Source: Cantharellus purpuraceus
Lineage: Eukaryota > Basidiomycota > Agaricomycetes > Cantharellales > Hydnaceae
Reading direction: 5' to 3'
Assembly: GCA_025174535.1 (NCBI GenBank)
Contig: JALBUN010000029.1
Location: forward strand, 124,001-188,000
DNA: 64,000 nt
Shown: positions 11,881 to 24,727 of the stretch, piece by piece
Layout: the number at the start of each line of letters is the position of its first letter
Position numbering within the stretch: position 1 is the stretch's first letter
Notes under the pieces: model-generated
Told to the model about the DNA's origin: nothing
Seen by the model: the letters and a program-made list of their open reading frames with translations, nothing else
Database searches by the model: none
Position numbers and translations under genes: made by a program

Positions 11881-14800
11881 CCTATAGCCTCTGTACAGGC
11901 TGAGGGCTGCATTTGTACTCCCCATATGACAAACAAGGTCCACCTGAATGCATCCACTCTTTCCCACTCCAACTCCCTTACCCTCCTCATCTACTCCAAC
12001 TCCATTCCCGATACCACTATCCAAGTATTAATTGACTCCGGTTCTACTCACTGTTTCCTCGATTCCTCTTTTTCTGATTTACATAAACTCCATACATACA
12101 CCATAACTCCGATATCACTCCGATTATTTGATGGCACTACTAATGCTGTTATTTCATGAGCTATAGATCTGTCTATCTGTTTTTCTGTCAGAGAAATCCA
12201 GAACCTTACATTTTATGTTACTCTGCTTGACTCCAGCTGTTCTGTGGTTCTCGGACATAACTGGCTCACCCGCTACAACCCATTGATTGACTGGGCATTG
12301 GGCCATATCACATTCTGTTCCCCAGTACAGGCTGTGTTGTCCCTGACGTCACCAGCAACTTTAGGTGTGTTACGCACTAGGTCGGGTGGGGTCGGAGCGG
12401 ACTTGGCTTCAGTTTATGTGCTGTGCCCTCACTAATACCGGTGTCTGAGATTTCGGAGACAGAGTACAACTTAGAGAGTTAGGATCAGACTTAGGAACTA
12501 GGTGTGATTCAATATTCAAACTGGGGAATGAAGTCCCCAGTCGGACAACTTAAATACATATTTTGAAATCTAATAATAATTACTCCGGTGATGGGTCTCC
12601 GAGGCTGACAGCCTTACATGAGTATGTCCGAGTCCGATGGGGATGGATGTCCGGGTTCCTATGCTGATGCTGATGCATCAATTGGAACCAGAGATGGATG
12701 GGCGGAATCGGCAGTGACAATCGGACAGGTAGATGGAGACGTGGCGGTTTCCAAATGGAGTATAGATTTCATATGCGCAGGGATCTGAGTGGATTGGACG
12801 GGGATCTGGGTGTTAATGAATATAGTCATAACAAGGTGCGAAACTATCTTCCACCTCTGCTGACTCCGCTCCAATAGATACTCTGTCTACCCCTCCATTT
12901 GTATTGATGGTGGATGCTATGCTCTTCGCCAGACTAAGCAAACTGGATGGCTCTCACCCCTCCGCTTGGCCCTATTTACTCACTATCTCAAAAAGAGCTA
13001 CTGGCCCTCTGAACATTCATAGACGAGAACTTGGCTACGGGCTTCATCCGCCCATCCCTATCTCCCCATGGAGCTCTGGTCCTATTTGTCTGCAAAAAGG
13101 ACAGATCACTCTGTCTATGCGTCAACTTCCATGGAGTTAACAAGATTACAAAGAAAGACCGATACCCAATACCCCACACCGTGGACCTACTCGAGAGTCC
13201 TCGAAAAGCTAAGATCTATTCCAAAATAGATCTCTGACATGCCTACCATCTAGTCCGCATCCAAGAAGGCAACGAGTGGAAAACAACCTTCCACACTTGA
13301 TATGGATCTTTTGAATGGTGTGTCATGCCCTTTGGACTAACCAATGCTCCAGCCGCATTCCAGAGGTTCATGAATGATACCTTTGCCAACCTTCTCAATG
13401 TGACTGTCCTCATTTACTTAGACAACATTTTGGTATATTTGGACAATGAAGAAGAACATCGGACACATGTCTGAGGAGTACTCTGATGTCTCCAAAAACA
13501 TGGCCTTTTCACCCATGCTGACAAATGTGAATTCCACTCCAACTTGGTCAAGTATCTAGGCTATATCCTCTCCCCAGCAGGACTGACAATGTCCAATGAC
13601 AAAATCAAAGCCATACAGGAATGGCTGGAACCGTGGAAAGTCAAAGATGTACAGTCCTTCCTGGGGGTTTGCCAACTTCTACTGCCACTTCATTTACGGC
13701 TACTCAGATATCACCATTCCGCTCACCTGACTTACTAGGAAGGGTACCCAATGGAATTTCACTGACGAATGCAGACAGAGCTTTGAGACCTTGAAAAAGG
13801 CCTTTACTTCTGCTCCGATTCTGACTCATTGGGTTCCAGATGTTCCTATCCTATTAGAAACCGATGCCTCTGACTATGCACTTGCTGCGATCCTGTCCAT
13901 CACCTCTCTGGATGATGGACAAGTCCATCCAATTGCTTTTCACTCATGTACATTTATGCCCCCTGAACTGAACTATGATGTCCATGACAAAGAGCTCCTT
14001 GCCATATATGAAGCCTTCTGGATATGGAGACACTACCTCGAAGGCCCCTCCGAGCCGGTGGACATCATAACAGACCACAGGAACTTGGAATACTTCTCCA
14101 CAATGAAACTACTCACCCGGAGACAAGTCCAATGGTCAAAATACCTGTCTCAGTTCAACCTCGTTATCCATTTCCGTCCTGATCGACTTGGAGCAAAGCC
14201 CGATGCATTGACTAGATGCTGGGACGTCTACCCTAAAGAGGGGAATAGCGACTATGCCACTGTAAACCCACACAACTTTCGTCCTGTGTTCACTAATGAG
14301 CAGCTGGCATCGTCCCTACAAGCATCCACCCTTATGATTCCCACCCTCTGAGCTGTCACCATTATGGACATTGACCAACTCCGCTCCAACATCCGCTCAT
14401 CACTCCGATCCGATCCTATTGCAGTTAAACACTTGGACAACCCTTCTGATCTGAAGTGGTCACTTGACCCCGAAGGACACCTCCGACACAACAACCGGAT
14501 ATATGTCCCCAATGCCAACAGTCTCCAACTCCGAATTTTGCAGTATTATCATGATCACCCAATCTCTGGCCATTTTGGGGAAAATTGCACACAAGGATTA
14601 ATCCGACGAGACTACAAATGTGAGAATACATTCAACACTACTGTAACTCCTGTACCACATGTATGCGCTCAAAATCGCAAAGGCACAAACCCTATGGAAT
14701 GCTTAAGCAACTTCCAGTCCCGGAGCAACCATGGAACTCCATCTCCATGGATTTCATAGAGAAACTCCCCCCATCACTCGGATTTGACACCATACTTGTG

Positions 14801-15147
14801 ATTGTCGACAGTTTCACTAAACAGTCACTATTCATTCCGACGCATGACACCATCACCTCCACCTCACTAGCTAAATTGTTTGTTCTCCATGTATTCTCTA
14901 AACACTGAGTCCCATCACATGTCACATCTGATCGGGGCTCAGAGTTTGTGTCCTCCTTCTTCTGCACATTAGGAAAGGCTCTTGACATGAAACTTCACTT
15001 CACCTCTGGATACCATCCCGAAGGAGATGGACAAACAGAATGAATGAATCAGTCCCTGGAACAATATCTCCGAGTCTATTGTAACTATCAACAAGACAAC
15101 TGGGCTGACCTACTTCTGATTGCAGAGTTTGCCTGCAACAACACTCC
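11881..15147 (+). pseudogene. Gypsy-A1 pol: protease, RT, RNase H, integrase, broken
   Basis: Domains in order: aspartic protease (LIDSGSTHCFLD near 12030), RT with KIDL at 13230 followed by an in-frame [12 protein letters not shown], and YLDNILVY where YLDD is expected (catalytic D to N), RNase H (LLETDASDYAL near 13855), integrase zinc region and core up to 15147. A solo LTR-A lies inside at 12368-12833. The catalytic integrase region MDF..SD.GSEF is present, with stops such as TGA in KH*VPSH. The reading stops at TTTGCCTGCAACAACACTCC, where element F begins. Confidence 0.88.
12368..12833 (-). repeat. Solo LTR-A inside Gypsy-A1 pol
   Basis: Minus-strand LTR (TGTTACGCACTAGG...ATAGTCATAACA) with a perfect 5-bp TSD, AGGTG (12363-12367 and 12834-12838). 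It is a later insertion of the same family into A1, reduced to one LTR by recombination; it is shorter than the others because of an internal deletion near its start. Confidence 0.9.
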
Positions 15148-15901
15148 TGTTTTGGGGCCCGCAAAATTATGGTGTTAGGGCAAACTCTAAATCACCACAA
15201 TTCCATGAATGAACAGCTGAGAAGAATATCAAACCCTGCTGCAGCACAACTCCAGAAACAATTTAACATTTGTACTTTGGTTACAATCCTTTGTATTGGT
15301 CAATGCAGACTATATGCAGAAAAGTAATACGTTTCTTAGCAGCAATAAGACTTCCAGAGTCTAGAGTTCACAGCTGCTTAGGGGTCCAGATATTCCAAAA
15401 TGAGGGAATGCACTTAGAGGCTAAAGGAAGTAGGTGGATGAATCCAACTGTCCAACCAGTGGCACTCAGAAGCGGGTAACAGCAATGTGTGAAGTAGTCT
15501 AGCATCTCACCCTGTAGATTTGTAGTCACATGAGGCAGATATTACACTCACACCCAAAGCAGGAATATCACTACTTCAAGTGCAATCAAGTACAGTTACA
15601 CAACTGTAAAAGATCCTTGAACTGGTAATCAACAGTTACTGAGATATAGAGGATGACACTGTATGTCACTCTAGTCACACTGGTGTGCAGAAGATGGGTA
15701 GGATATGTTACTATTTCAGAGGCAGAATGACCTCCTTATATATTGTATTTACAGGAGCTGACTAATGCTTCTGGAATATTCTACCTATTAATAGATGGAA
15801 ACCACTGGAAGGTTGTGGAAGGTGGAAGAAAGGGGTAGAATATTCCAAGCCAATCACAGGTTCTGATCACAGCACTAACACTGATCAGGAGCTGAATAAT
15901 G
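15148..15901 (-). mobile_element. Element F copy in Gypsy-A1, part
   Basis: Begins TGTTTTGGGGCCCGC at 15148, directly against the A1 integrase. It matches the F copies at 21072 and (inverted) 4835, including the TATATAAG box read on the minus strand near 15740. It is interrupted at 15902 by the Copia-A LTR. The partner boundary is 22474, where A1 coding sequence resumes. Confidence 0.7.
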
Positions 15902-16101
15902 TGTTGCAGTGACGCGATGATGACAAATCATTTGGTCCTATTTGGTAACAGACTGTACACGTAGACAAAGGGACTCGTGGGAGAGACTTAACTTCTACTC
16001 CCACGAATCCCAGGTACAATTTCATAGTTGTAGCTGTTCATTGTCGGGAGTGACTTAACTTCTACTCCCATGAATCCCAGAATCTCAGTTTATTATTTTC
16101 A
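15902..16101 (+). repeat. Copia-A 5' LTR with two hairpins
   Basis: TGTTGCAGTGACG...TTATTATTTTCA, 200 bp. It contains a stem GGGACTCGTGGGAG (15970-15983) / CTCCCACGAATCCC (15998-16011) and a second related half-copy further on (CGGGAGTGACTTAACTTC). A solo LTR of the same type lies at 61206. Confidence 0.8.
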
Positions 16102-16113
16102 GGTTATGGGCCC
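16102..16113 (+). promoter_or_regulatory. Copia-A primer binding site (initiator tRNA-Met half)
   Basis: GGTTATGGGCCC directly follows the LTR end TTTTCA. It is complementary to GGGCCCATAACC of the initiator tRNA-Met anticodon arm, the priming mode known for Drosophila copia, which uses a tRNA half-molecule. The same site follows the Copia-B LTR, which supports both LTR ends. Confidence 0.8.
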
Positions 16114-16146
16114 CACCTTCTGACCGGAATAAAAGAACACATCATC

Positions 16147-19100
16147 ATGACAGACACTGAAGCTGAAAGCACCAAAACCTTCAGACTCACCAGCACGAAC
16201 TATAATGTCTGGGCAGTCAGTATACAGAGCAAGCTCATGACGGCAAATGCTTGGCGGATCACTACTGGTGAATCTGAAAAACCCAAAGACGCTGCTGAGA
16301 TAGCGAAATGGATACTCAAGAGGGAAGAGGCGGCAGGCATCATACTCGGATCACTCACTCACATGCAATATGTACACATCGAAGGCTTCATGGACGACCC
16401 CACAGCCATGTGGATGTGTCTCAAAAGCACACATCAATCTCAAATAGCAAACAGCAGGTACCATGTGATGCAGAAGTTACTCAATACTCACAAGGACAAC
16501 GCTGAGTCACTCACGGAATATTTTGCCCACATAAATGCCATGACAAATGATCTCATCACATTAACACCTAGTGCTCTCGCTGCACCTGAGATCATGGGCG
16601 AAATCAGCATCCATGCAGTGATATCAGGACTGGATCAGGCTGAGTATGGAGCATTTACTTCATCTCTTCTCCTACTAGGGAGCCTAGACCGCCATGCTGT
16701 TGCAACTGCCTTCCAAAATGAGGATATGAAACACGAGACTTCACTCATCTTGTCTACTGCACTTGCGGCCTCCCACGCTAGGAAGACAAACCCCTCTGCA
16801 AATACAGTGTGCACGACATGCAAGAGGAAGGGTCACCTTGCCGACAAATGCTGGATAGGCCACCCTGAACTGCGACCAGCTCACATAGAACAGCGCAGGA
16901 AGGGCACCATGAGTGGAAAATCAAGATCAGCAAATAGCACCCAAGAAGCAAAGCAGGGGGACGAATCCCCCGAACTTGCCACCAATGCAAGTCTACCTAC
17001 TGCCCACTCATGCTCCTCACCTGATAGCCTATGGAATGCAGACACTGGAGCCACAAGCCATATGACTCCGAGGAGAGAATGGCTGCATGATTACAAACAA
17101 TATCGCACACCGATCTGCTTAGCAAATGACGAGACCGTATACTCAGTTGGAAGGGGTGACGTAGTTTTTCGGCCAATCATAGATGGAGTCCAAGTCAAGG
17201 AAATAAGATTCTCTAAAGTTCTACATGTACCCGCATTGAGAAATAACCTACTAGCAGTCATTTGCCTCTCTACCCACCATGCATTCATAACCAATATCAC
17301 CAAAGAATACATCTCCTTTTCACTTGATGGGGAGCTACGCATGCGAGCACCGATACGGAATGGGGCAGGCTACCTAGATGGAACAACAGTTCCATATTTG
17401 GAACGGGTACTCATCATCGCACAAGCTAATATTGACTGTCCACTACTGCACAAACGCTTAGCTCATATCAGGGTGGCTCGGTTGGAACGCCTCATTAAGG
17501 ATCAAATGGCAGATGGGATTAATGTCAAGTCAGAGACACCTGTACCCACAATGTGCCAACCCTGCATTGCAGCGAAGCAACACCGGAACACATTCCCCAA
17601 AATGACACTCCACCGAGCGCAAAAGCCACTGGAATTGGTGGTATCTGACTTGCATGGACTGCTGCCCATTAGCACACCTCAGGTCATCGGTACTGGATTA
17701 CATTCACGGATGACTGCACATGTTACAGAATGATATATCTACTACAGACCAAAGATGAGGCCTTTGATGCTTTTGTGGCATACAAAGCCATTGCTGAGAA
17801 CCAAGTCAACAAGAAACTTAAGAGGTTCTGTGATGACAAAGGTGGTGAATTTATTGGGCAGAAATGGAACGTATTCTTTACACAACATGGCATTATACAT
17901 GAGCAAACAACTAAGGGAACACCGCAACAAAACGGGATAGCTGAGCAAACAAACCGTACCCTTACAGAGGGAATAATTGCAATGCTGCAGCAAGCCAAGC
18001 TGCCATCATCAATGTGGGGTGACGCATTACACTTACTCGTCTGCATAATGAATGCAACACCAACTTCAGCAATCCCAAATATGACACCATACGAAGCCTG
18101 GCATCAAAACAAGCCTGATCTCAGCATGCTATGCACATTTGGCTGCCATGTGTACGTGCACATCCAAAAACAGGACAGGTCCAGATTACAACCACGCTCA
18201 CTCAAAGGAATATACCTTGGGTTTGAGGAAGGATACAAAGGTTGGCATTGTATGGATACCACCACTAAGTGAATCATTATCTCAAGGGATGTCATATTCA
18301 ACAAAACAGAGTTCCCTGGACTTAAATTTGCCCCCGAAATGAATCCACCGTTACAAGCTATAAACACATGGTCGTCTCAACCACCGCCACCAACCGATCC
18401 ATCCAATTCCCAGGCATCAGGAGCCCCACCAGAGAGGCAGCCTGACCACTTGCCTGATCCAGAACGTGACCACATGCCACCTCCCACACATGTTGAGAGT
18501 CCATCACCTTCCCCTGCAATGGGACTGCTACAGGAACCACCGCGCTTCCGCAGATCAACCCAAATAACACGCACCGATCCCTCAACGGACTATCGTCTAC
18601 TGCATGACCCAGGTGTGCGTCCATCAACGCGCTGAGGACGCAATGATCCTATCCCTGAAAAAGACATTCCAGATGGTGTTACGATACCTGAAGGTTTTGA
18701 GATAGCCTATAAAGCAACAATCAAGGATGAACAGGTACCACATACCTACAGCAAAGCGATGAAGCACCCAGATGCCAAGAGGTGGCAAGAAGTGACCAAA
18801 GCTGAGATACAAGCACAGTTAGACAATGGCACCTGGGAACTAGTGGAATTACCAACTGATCAGAAGACTATTGGATGCAGGTGGGTATTCCGAATAAAAC
18901 TTAACTCTGACGGATCCATCGAGTGATACAAGGCGAGACTGGTGGCCAAGGGATACAGTCAGTGGCCAGGAATAGACTTTGATGAAGTATTTGCGCCTAC
19001 AGCTCAATGGACAACACTCTGAGCCATCCTAGCACAGGCCACAATGTCAGGCGCGTACATATAATCAGTAGACATATCAAATGCATACCTGAATGGAGTC

Positions 19101-21071
19101 CTTGATAAGAACACCCATATGTATATGGAGCAGCCTGAAGGATATCACTACAGTGGGCCAAATCAAGTCTGCAAACTTCAAAAGGGGTTATACAGCTTGC
19201 GACAGAGTGGGAGACTCTGGTATGACAGGCTTGGGAAATGTCTAGAAAGTATAGGGTTCAAGCGTCTCTGATCCGACTCAAGTGTATACATATGGTCAGA
19301 TGAGGCTAACAAGATCATCATACCTGTCTTCATCGATGATCTGACACTGATATCAAATTCAAAGCAAGAGCTCAACCGCATCAAGCAAAGCATTGCAGAC
19401 ATATTCAAACTAAAGGATTTAGGCCCCATCACGGGTCTCCTTGGAGTCGAAATTGAGTATGACAGAGAGAACTGAACATTGAAGCTATTGCAACAGCAAT
19501 ATATCGAGGAGATACTGAATTGATTCGATATGTCAGACTGTCGACCTGTTACCACACCATGCTCCCTGGTCTGCAACTCAGCACTGCCATGGGGCTGAAT
19601 AGTCAAGAGGAGAAGGTGAAAATGGAGAAAGTACCTTATTTGAACACAGTTGGAGCACTGAACTGTCAAGAATTTATTCAAGTAATATTACAATCTATTG
19701 GAGCAAGAAGGGGGAGTTTTATGATAAGGAAAAGTTGTGAAAAGTTTGGGAATTTTTTGATTAAGGGATGAGGAGGAGGTGTTTTTCAATTTTATTTTGT
19801 GAGCCATCCTTTCGTTCTACGGGGGTGGCTACTACTCAAAAAGGGAGGTATTATGATGAGTTTCATTCGTCATAAACCTCAAGTCAAACAGGTAAAAATT
19901 CCTTTCTCTATAAAAGTTTTCCCCATGACATCACATATTATCAGTATCCACATCATTTCTTTTATCATATGTTTCAATCTTACTAAAAGGCTTTTTTATC
20001 ATGTGATTGTCAAATTGTATATTAACTACAACTGTGTACGAGTATCAAGAAGGAGATTCACTACTTTTAATCCCTTCCAAGCTGCAAACAAACAGCTTGT
20101 GTCAACTTTCTGTCGTTCCTGGAATAACTCCTAAACGACCCATTCGATTTGAAATATTTTGCATATCACATTAGGATATTGCATCAACTATTTCTATCTC
20201 AAATTACGAACGATTTGGACCATTACATCCATTTCTATTAAGCAAACACTTTTTCGAAGTGTTGCTATTCCCATTTCTGCTCAAATATTTTGCAGAAGTC
20301 CCAGTTCTTAACCAAATATTCTGATATTTGGTAACATTACTCTACTAAACAACACCTTTCCATCGACCCCGCATATATCTGCATCCTTGCAGTAATTGCT
20401 CCCCTATTCAAAAATCTACTTCGCCACCATTCCTCACCTTCATCTTACACTCACCCACAACACCCCTCCATATCTTTTCTTAACATAAACTACCTCGCCA
20501 TCGCTATGTGTCCAGATATATCATATGCAGTTGGCTGTTTAGCAAGGTACAGCTCAAATCCAGGTGAAGCGCACTGGCAGGCCGTAAAGCATCTATTTTG
20601 TTACCTGAGGGGAACAGTCGGATTAAAGCTCACATACGCACCAGATATCCCACACCAGGCGTTGGAAGTGTGGGGAGATGCAGATCACGGCGGTGATCCA
20701 GACAGTGGGCAATTCACATTGGGATATGTTCTGAAATTCGGCGGTGGGGCTATTGGATGGGGAAGCAAATTGCAGACCATCGTAGCTTTATCGACTACTG
20801 AAGCCAAGTACGTAGCAGCGGTGGCGGCAGGAACAGAAACCATTTGGTTGCAACAACTATTCATGGAAGTAGGCCTTAGTGAAAGCGGACCAACCGATCT
20901 GAATATGGACAATCAATCAGCATTATCAGTAGCGTGTAATCCAGAGCATCACAGATGAATGAAACATCTAGACTTATGGTATTTCTGGTTGTGGGACAAA
21001 GTTGCTAGCAGGGAACTGAAGGTCAAATACTTACCAACGAAGGATATGATCGCAGATGTGCTGACCAAGGC
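16147..21071 (+). pseudogene. Copia-A gag-pol polyprotein, broken
   Basis: From the ATG at 16147: UBN2-like gag (TSTNYNVWAVSIQSKL), zinc knuckle CTTCKRKGHLADKC near 16812, protease WNADTGATSHMT near 17035, pre-integrase H..H..C..C (HKRLAHIRVAR, MCQPCIAAK), integrase core with D in SDLHG (17650), D in CDDKGGEF (17830) and E in GIAEQTNR (17940). A frameshift at about 17730 and TGA stops (18270, 18633, 18924, 19021 and others) follow. RT has the motif FIDDLTLIS (19332). RNase H continues after solo LTR-G (ALSTTEAKYVA, LTKAV). Most stops are TGA where relatives have CGA Arg. Confidence 0.88.
19664..20485. repeat. Solo LTR-G, AT-rich, inside Copia-A RT
   Basis: An 822-bp AT-rich insert with TG...CA ends (TGTCAAGAATTT...TTCTTAACA) and a 5-bp TSD, TGAAC (19659-19663) / TAAAC (20486-20490, one change). 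Removing it restores GALNYLAIAMCPDIS in frame. No other copy is seen in the window; orientation is unknown. Confidence 0.8.
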
Positions 21072-22474
21072 TGTTTTGGAACCTGCAAAATTATGGTGTT
21101 AGGGCAAACTCTAAATCACCACAATTCCGTGAATGAACAGCTGAGAAGAATATCAAATCCTACTGCAGCACAACTCCAGAAATGATTTAACGTTTTACTT
21201 TGGTTACAATCCATTGTAATGGTCAATGCAGACGATACACAGGAAGGTAATACATTTCTTAGCAGTAGGGAATGAATAAGACTTCCAGAGTCTAGAGTTC
21301 ATGGATGCTTAGGGGTCCGGATATTCCAAAATGAGGGGAATGCACTTAGAGGCTAAAGGAAGTAGGTGGATGAATACAACCGTCCAACCAGTGACACTCT
21401 GAAGCAGGTAACAGCAATGTGTGAAGTAGTCTAGCAACTGCTTCACACAAGTTCAAGAATCTAATGCTCTGCAAAGGCAGTACACACTAGTAATTTAAAC
21501 AAGAGCACTAATGGCAGGACTATCGACAGACAATCTCACCCTGTAGATTTGTAGTCACGTGAGGTAGATACTACACTCACGCCCAAAGCAGGACAATCAC
21601 TACTTCAAGTGCAATCGAATACAGTTACACAACTGTAAGCGACCCTTGAACTGGACAATCAACAGTTACTGAGATATAGAGGATGACACTGTATGTCACT
21701 CTAGTCACACTGATGTGCAAATGATGGGGTAGAAATAGTTATTTATTCAGAGGCAGAATGGGCTCCTTTTATATTGTATTTACAGGAGCTGACTAATACT
21801 ACTGGAAACTTCTACCTATTAATAGATGGAAACTACTGGAAGCTAGTGGTATATGTGAGAAGGGGGTGGAAGTTTCCTAGCCAATGAGCTGCTTGGATTT
21901 GCTCTGACTCATGGCATGAGTCATGGATGGAGTCATAGTGTGACTCAGAGCAGGAGTCATAGCATGAGTCATGGCAGGAGTCATTGCATGAGTCACCATT
22001 ACTCAAATAACTCAGTCAATACTTCATTTCCCGGGCTGATTAGCACAGCTATGGGTAGGCACAGCTTCTATTGAACTCTCCACTGAAAATGGAGTCAGGA
22101 GGTGCAGTGGTTGTGAAGATATTGAGGATTTACTGGCAGTGGTGACCAGATTGAGTCGGAGATTGAAATGAGTCATGTGATCGAAAATGAGTCAGTTGTC
22201 CGGGTGACTCCGGCTGACTTTGGGGCTGCTGACATCTGCGAAGGTTTGTGGGTCCATGTGGGTCCCAAAACTTCGCCCAGCAGAACAATAAGTTTGTAGA
22301 CTCATTTCTGCATGGAAAATTCCCGAAAAAATATGAAAAAATAGAGAATATTTGAATGGCCCTGAATCAAGAGAAAGCAGCACATATATGCTGATATTTT
22401 AAGGCCATGAAGCGAAATTGTACAGTTTCAGGACTTTAAACAAGATCTTTTAAGGGAAAACCAGTTCCCATACA
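21072..22474 (-). mobile_element. Element F, second copy at this locus
   Basis: Begins TGTTTTGGAACCTGC against Copia-A and ends GTTCCCATACA at 22474, directly against resumed Gypsy-A1 sequence (CTGGACCACCC). Inside is a stretch of reiterated ATGAGTCA/GGAGTCAT words (about 21900-22010). Because A1 flanks 15148 and 22474 while Copia-A lies between two F pieces in the same orientation, either a full F retroelement or two F copies that recombined could explain the locus. Confidence 0.7.
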
Positions 22475-22903
22475 CTGGACCACCCACCCATTGAAGAAAC
22501 TCTCCGAGAAATACTTAGGTCCTTATGAGGTCATTGCTCACGCAGGCAGAAGGTCCTTCACCCTCTGCCTTCCAGACCATTTCCAAGCAGTTCATCAGGT
22601 CTTCCATATATCAATGCTCAAACCCGCTACTACAAATGAGATCTCTGGTTGCACCCAACCTCCACCTCCCCCGATCATCATTGAAGGAGAAAACAAATAT
22701 GAGATATCTGAAATCCTGGACTTGAAGATCAATTGTTGATACAAGTGCAAGCTCCAGTACCTAGTCAAATGGACTGGATATGAAGGCACTGATGAAGAGT
22801 CCTCATGGATCTCCGCGTCTGAACTCCATCACGCATCTGAATCCATGTCTGATTTTCACTCTGCTTATCCAGACAAACCTGGCCCTCTTATGAATCTTTA
22901 AGT
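22475..22903 (+). pseudogene. Gypsy-A1 integrase C-terminus and chromodomain
   Basis: Resumes Gypsy-A pol after the nested block: SEKYLGPYEVIAHAGR, then the linker and chromodomain (YEISEILDLK, LQYLVKWTGYEGTDEESSW), ending near 22900. The aromatic and KWTGY core residues that bind methylated histone tails in chromoviruses are kept. One TGA sits at INC* (22736). Confidence 0.85.
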
Positions 22904-23056
22904 TCCATTACTAATGCTAATTCTATTATTTAGCATTGTCATTTTATTACAAGTCACAAGGTAAATTACAAGTCTCCCCAAAAACCTCCAAAGGAATCAC
23001 TCCACCTGATTTTTCTCCCCTCTGAAATTTATAATCAAAATCATTTCCATTTTTTA

Positions 23057-24586
23057 TACATTGCATTTCCTTTTCCCCTTCCCCTTGTCTACCTCAGGCT
23101 CCGTCTCCGACTCATCATCACTCTCTACATCCGACACCCAATCTTTCTCATCCCCATGTCGAATCCTCGTCCAAAGGGCCATGAACTTCTGCAACTGACG
23201 TAACTCAGCTGTCCGCTGACCCTCCAGAACCTCCTCCCGTTTCATTGTCTTCACCAAGTCCACTAGCAACCCCTCCGTCCACCGGAGGTGCTCCAACTGC
23301 AGGTTAACCAGCCGGATAAGCTGGCCCATGGTACTATTGGGCGCAGAGATGCGCCCCGTACCTGCACTGGTCGTTGCCCCTTCCGATCCGACACCGCTAC
23401 CCCCGGCTGCCACAGCACCTGTCTCTGTCTGCCACTTTTTGGTCAGATGACCTTCTGATTCTTTCTCTGCCCCTCCTTGTACCACTAGTCGGGGCTTGAC
23501 ACTCCAACTCCAGGGATCGAACTTTCCATCGACCCTACACCCTCCTTTCTGACCCCGACAATGATCGCAGGACCAAAGGCAGCGAGTTGGGCCGGTAGGC
23601 CACACACTCCACACCCACATCATGACACAAGTCGCAAATTACACCAGGCCTGCCGAATGGCTCTGTCGGAGCCAGAGCCTTGGGTGGTCCGCTCCTTCTT
23701 GACGCAGCCTCCAAGTGTTCCCTCTCCTCCTCCTTGTCCTGCTGTTCCACTGCCACCTTCTCCATCTCATGCTTGCGAAGCTGGATCGCCAACCTAGCGA
23801 CATGCAGCTCCTTCTTATGGGTTGCCAACACACAACTCTCCGCCTTGCACCATATGACCCTCCGATCTGCCTCCTGCTTCTCCGTATCAGCACTCGGGTA
23901 CGCCTTCAATGAAAAGACCGTGATGTTGAGATTCTTCTTGGTGGTAGCAGCATAAAGCTCCACTCTTTTGCGAGCCTCGACTGCGGCTACCCAAGCCATC
24001 TCCTCGTAACAATTCAAGGTTGGATCCAGCTCCACATCCGTCCTGACATCCACACCTGCCTCAGGCTCTGCATTTGCATCGAGCTCCATATTAGCATTGG
24101 GATCCGCTTCCACCTCCACCCTCTCCACCTCCACTGCTTCATCTTCCTCAGCTGCACCCACTGCAAATAACAGCCATGACTGCAGATGTAACGGCAAGTT
24201 CCCCATAAGGACTGTTGTCGGACAGGTTGACTCTGTCTGCATAATGGAGACAATGGCGACCTCAGGGGTCCCTGCCCATATTGGCACACTCGGACTTCCT
24301 GGGTGACTGGTTGCCCCGGTCACCTCCTCCTCTACCTCCATGGTGGCTTCTAGCTCATGCGCCTGCTCCTCCACTTCCTTCAGTCTCGCGGCCTCCATTG
24401 TGGCCACAAGTTCCTTGACCGTGTGGGCCCTCTTGGCTTTCGCTTCCTTCCTTCTCCATTCCGCCTTCGCCACCTCCTTCCGTCTCCGTTCCTCCTCCTC
24501 TTTCCATCTCTGCTCCTCTCCTTCTGTTGGGCCAAGAGCAACTGCTCAAGCTCAGCCACACTCATGCTTGCCAAAGGGTTTGACAT
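23057..24586 (-). pseudogene. Antisense acidic coiled-coil protein with Zn2Cys6-like cluster (A1 copy)
   Basis: Minus-strand ORF converging on A1 pol. Start MSNPLASMSVAELEQLLLAQ at 24586; a TATA box TATAAAAGG lies at 24625-24617, 39 bp upstream. Order: short conserved N-terminus, charged K/E/R coil, acidic repeats, a conserved middle domain (EEMAWVAAVEARKRVELYA), a cysteine cluster (CDLCHDVGVEC ... CDHCRGQKGGC), a Gly/Thr-rich linker, a leucine-rich coil (IRLVNLQLEHLR) and an acidic tail with final GKGKRKCNV. Frameshifts in the N-terminal coil (about 24470) and at the cysteine cluster (about 23540) break this copy. See A2 and A3 for better ones. Confidence 0.8.
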
Positions 24587-24727
24587 CGTTGGGGATAAGG
24601 CCTCAATCAGGCCCCTCCTTTTATATGTCTCCAGACCCCCAGTATAACTCCGACTGCACCCAACCGTCTCACCTATTCAATCTACAGACATGAGGCCTCA
24701 GGGGCTTGGCCTTAAATGGAGAGATAC

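Larger units (their letters stand above)
15902..21071 (+). mobile_element. Copia-A, 3' truncated Ty1/copia element
   Basis: 5' LTR 15902-16101, PBS 16102-16113, then gag-pol from 16147. The reading ends at the last pol motif (ADVLTKAV) at 21071, where a second F copy begins; there is no 3' LTR or polypurine tract. A solo LTR-G lies inside the RT/RNase H junction. Confidence 0.85.

Noticed and set aside
16102..16113. Possible tRNA gene fragment
   Set aside because: It is only the 12-base complement of the tRNA-iMet anticodon arm at the expected PBS position; no cloverleaf surrounds it.
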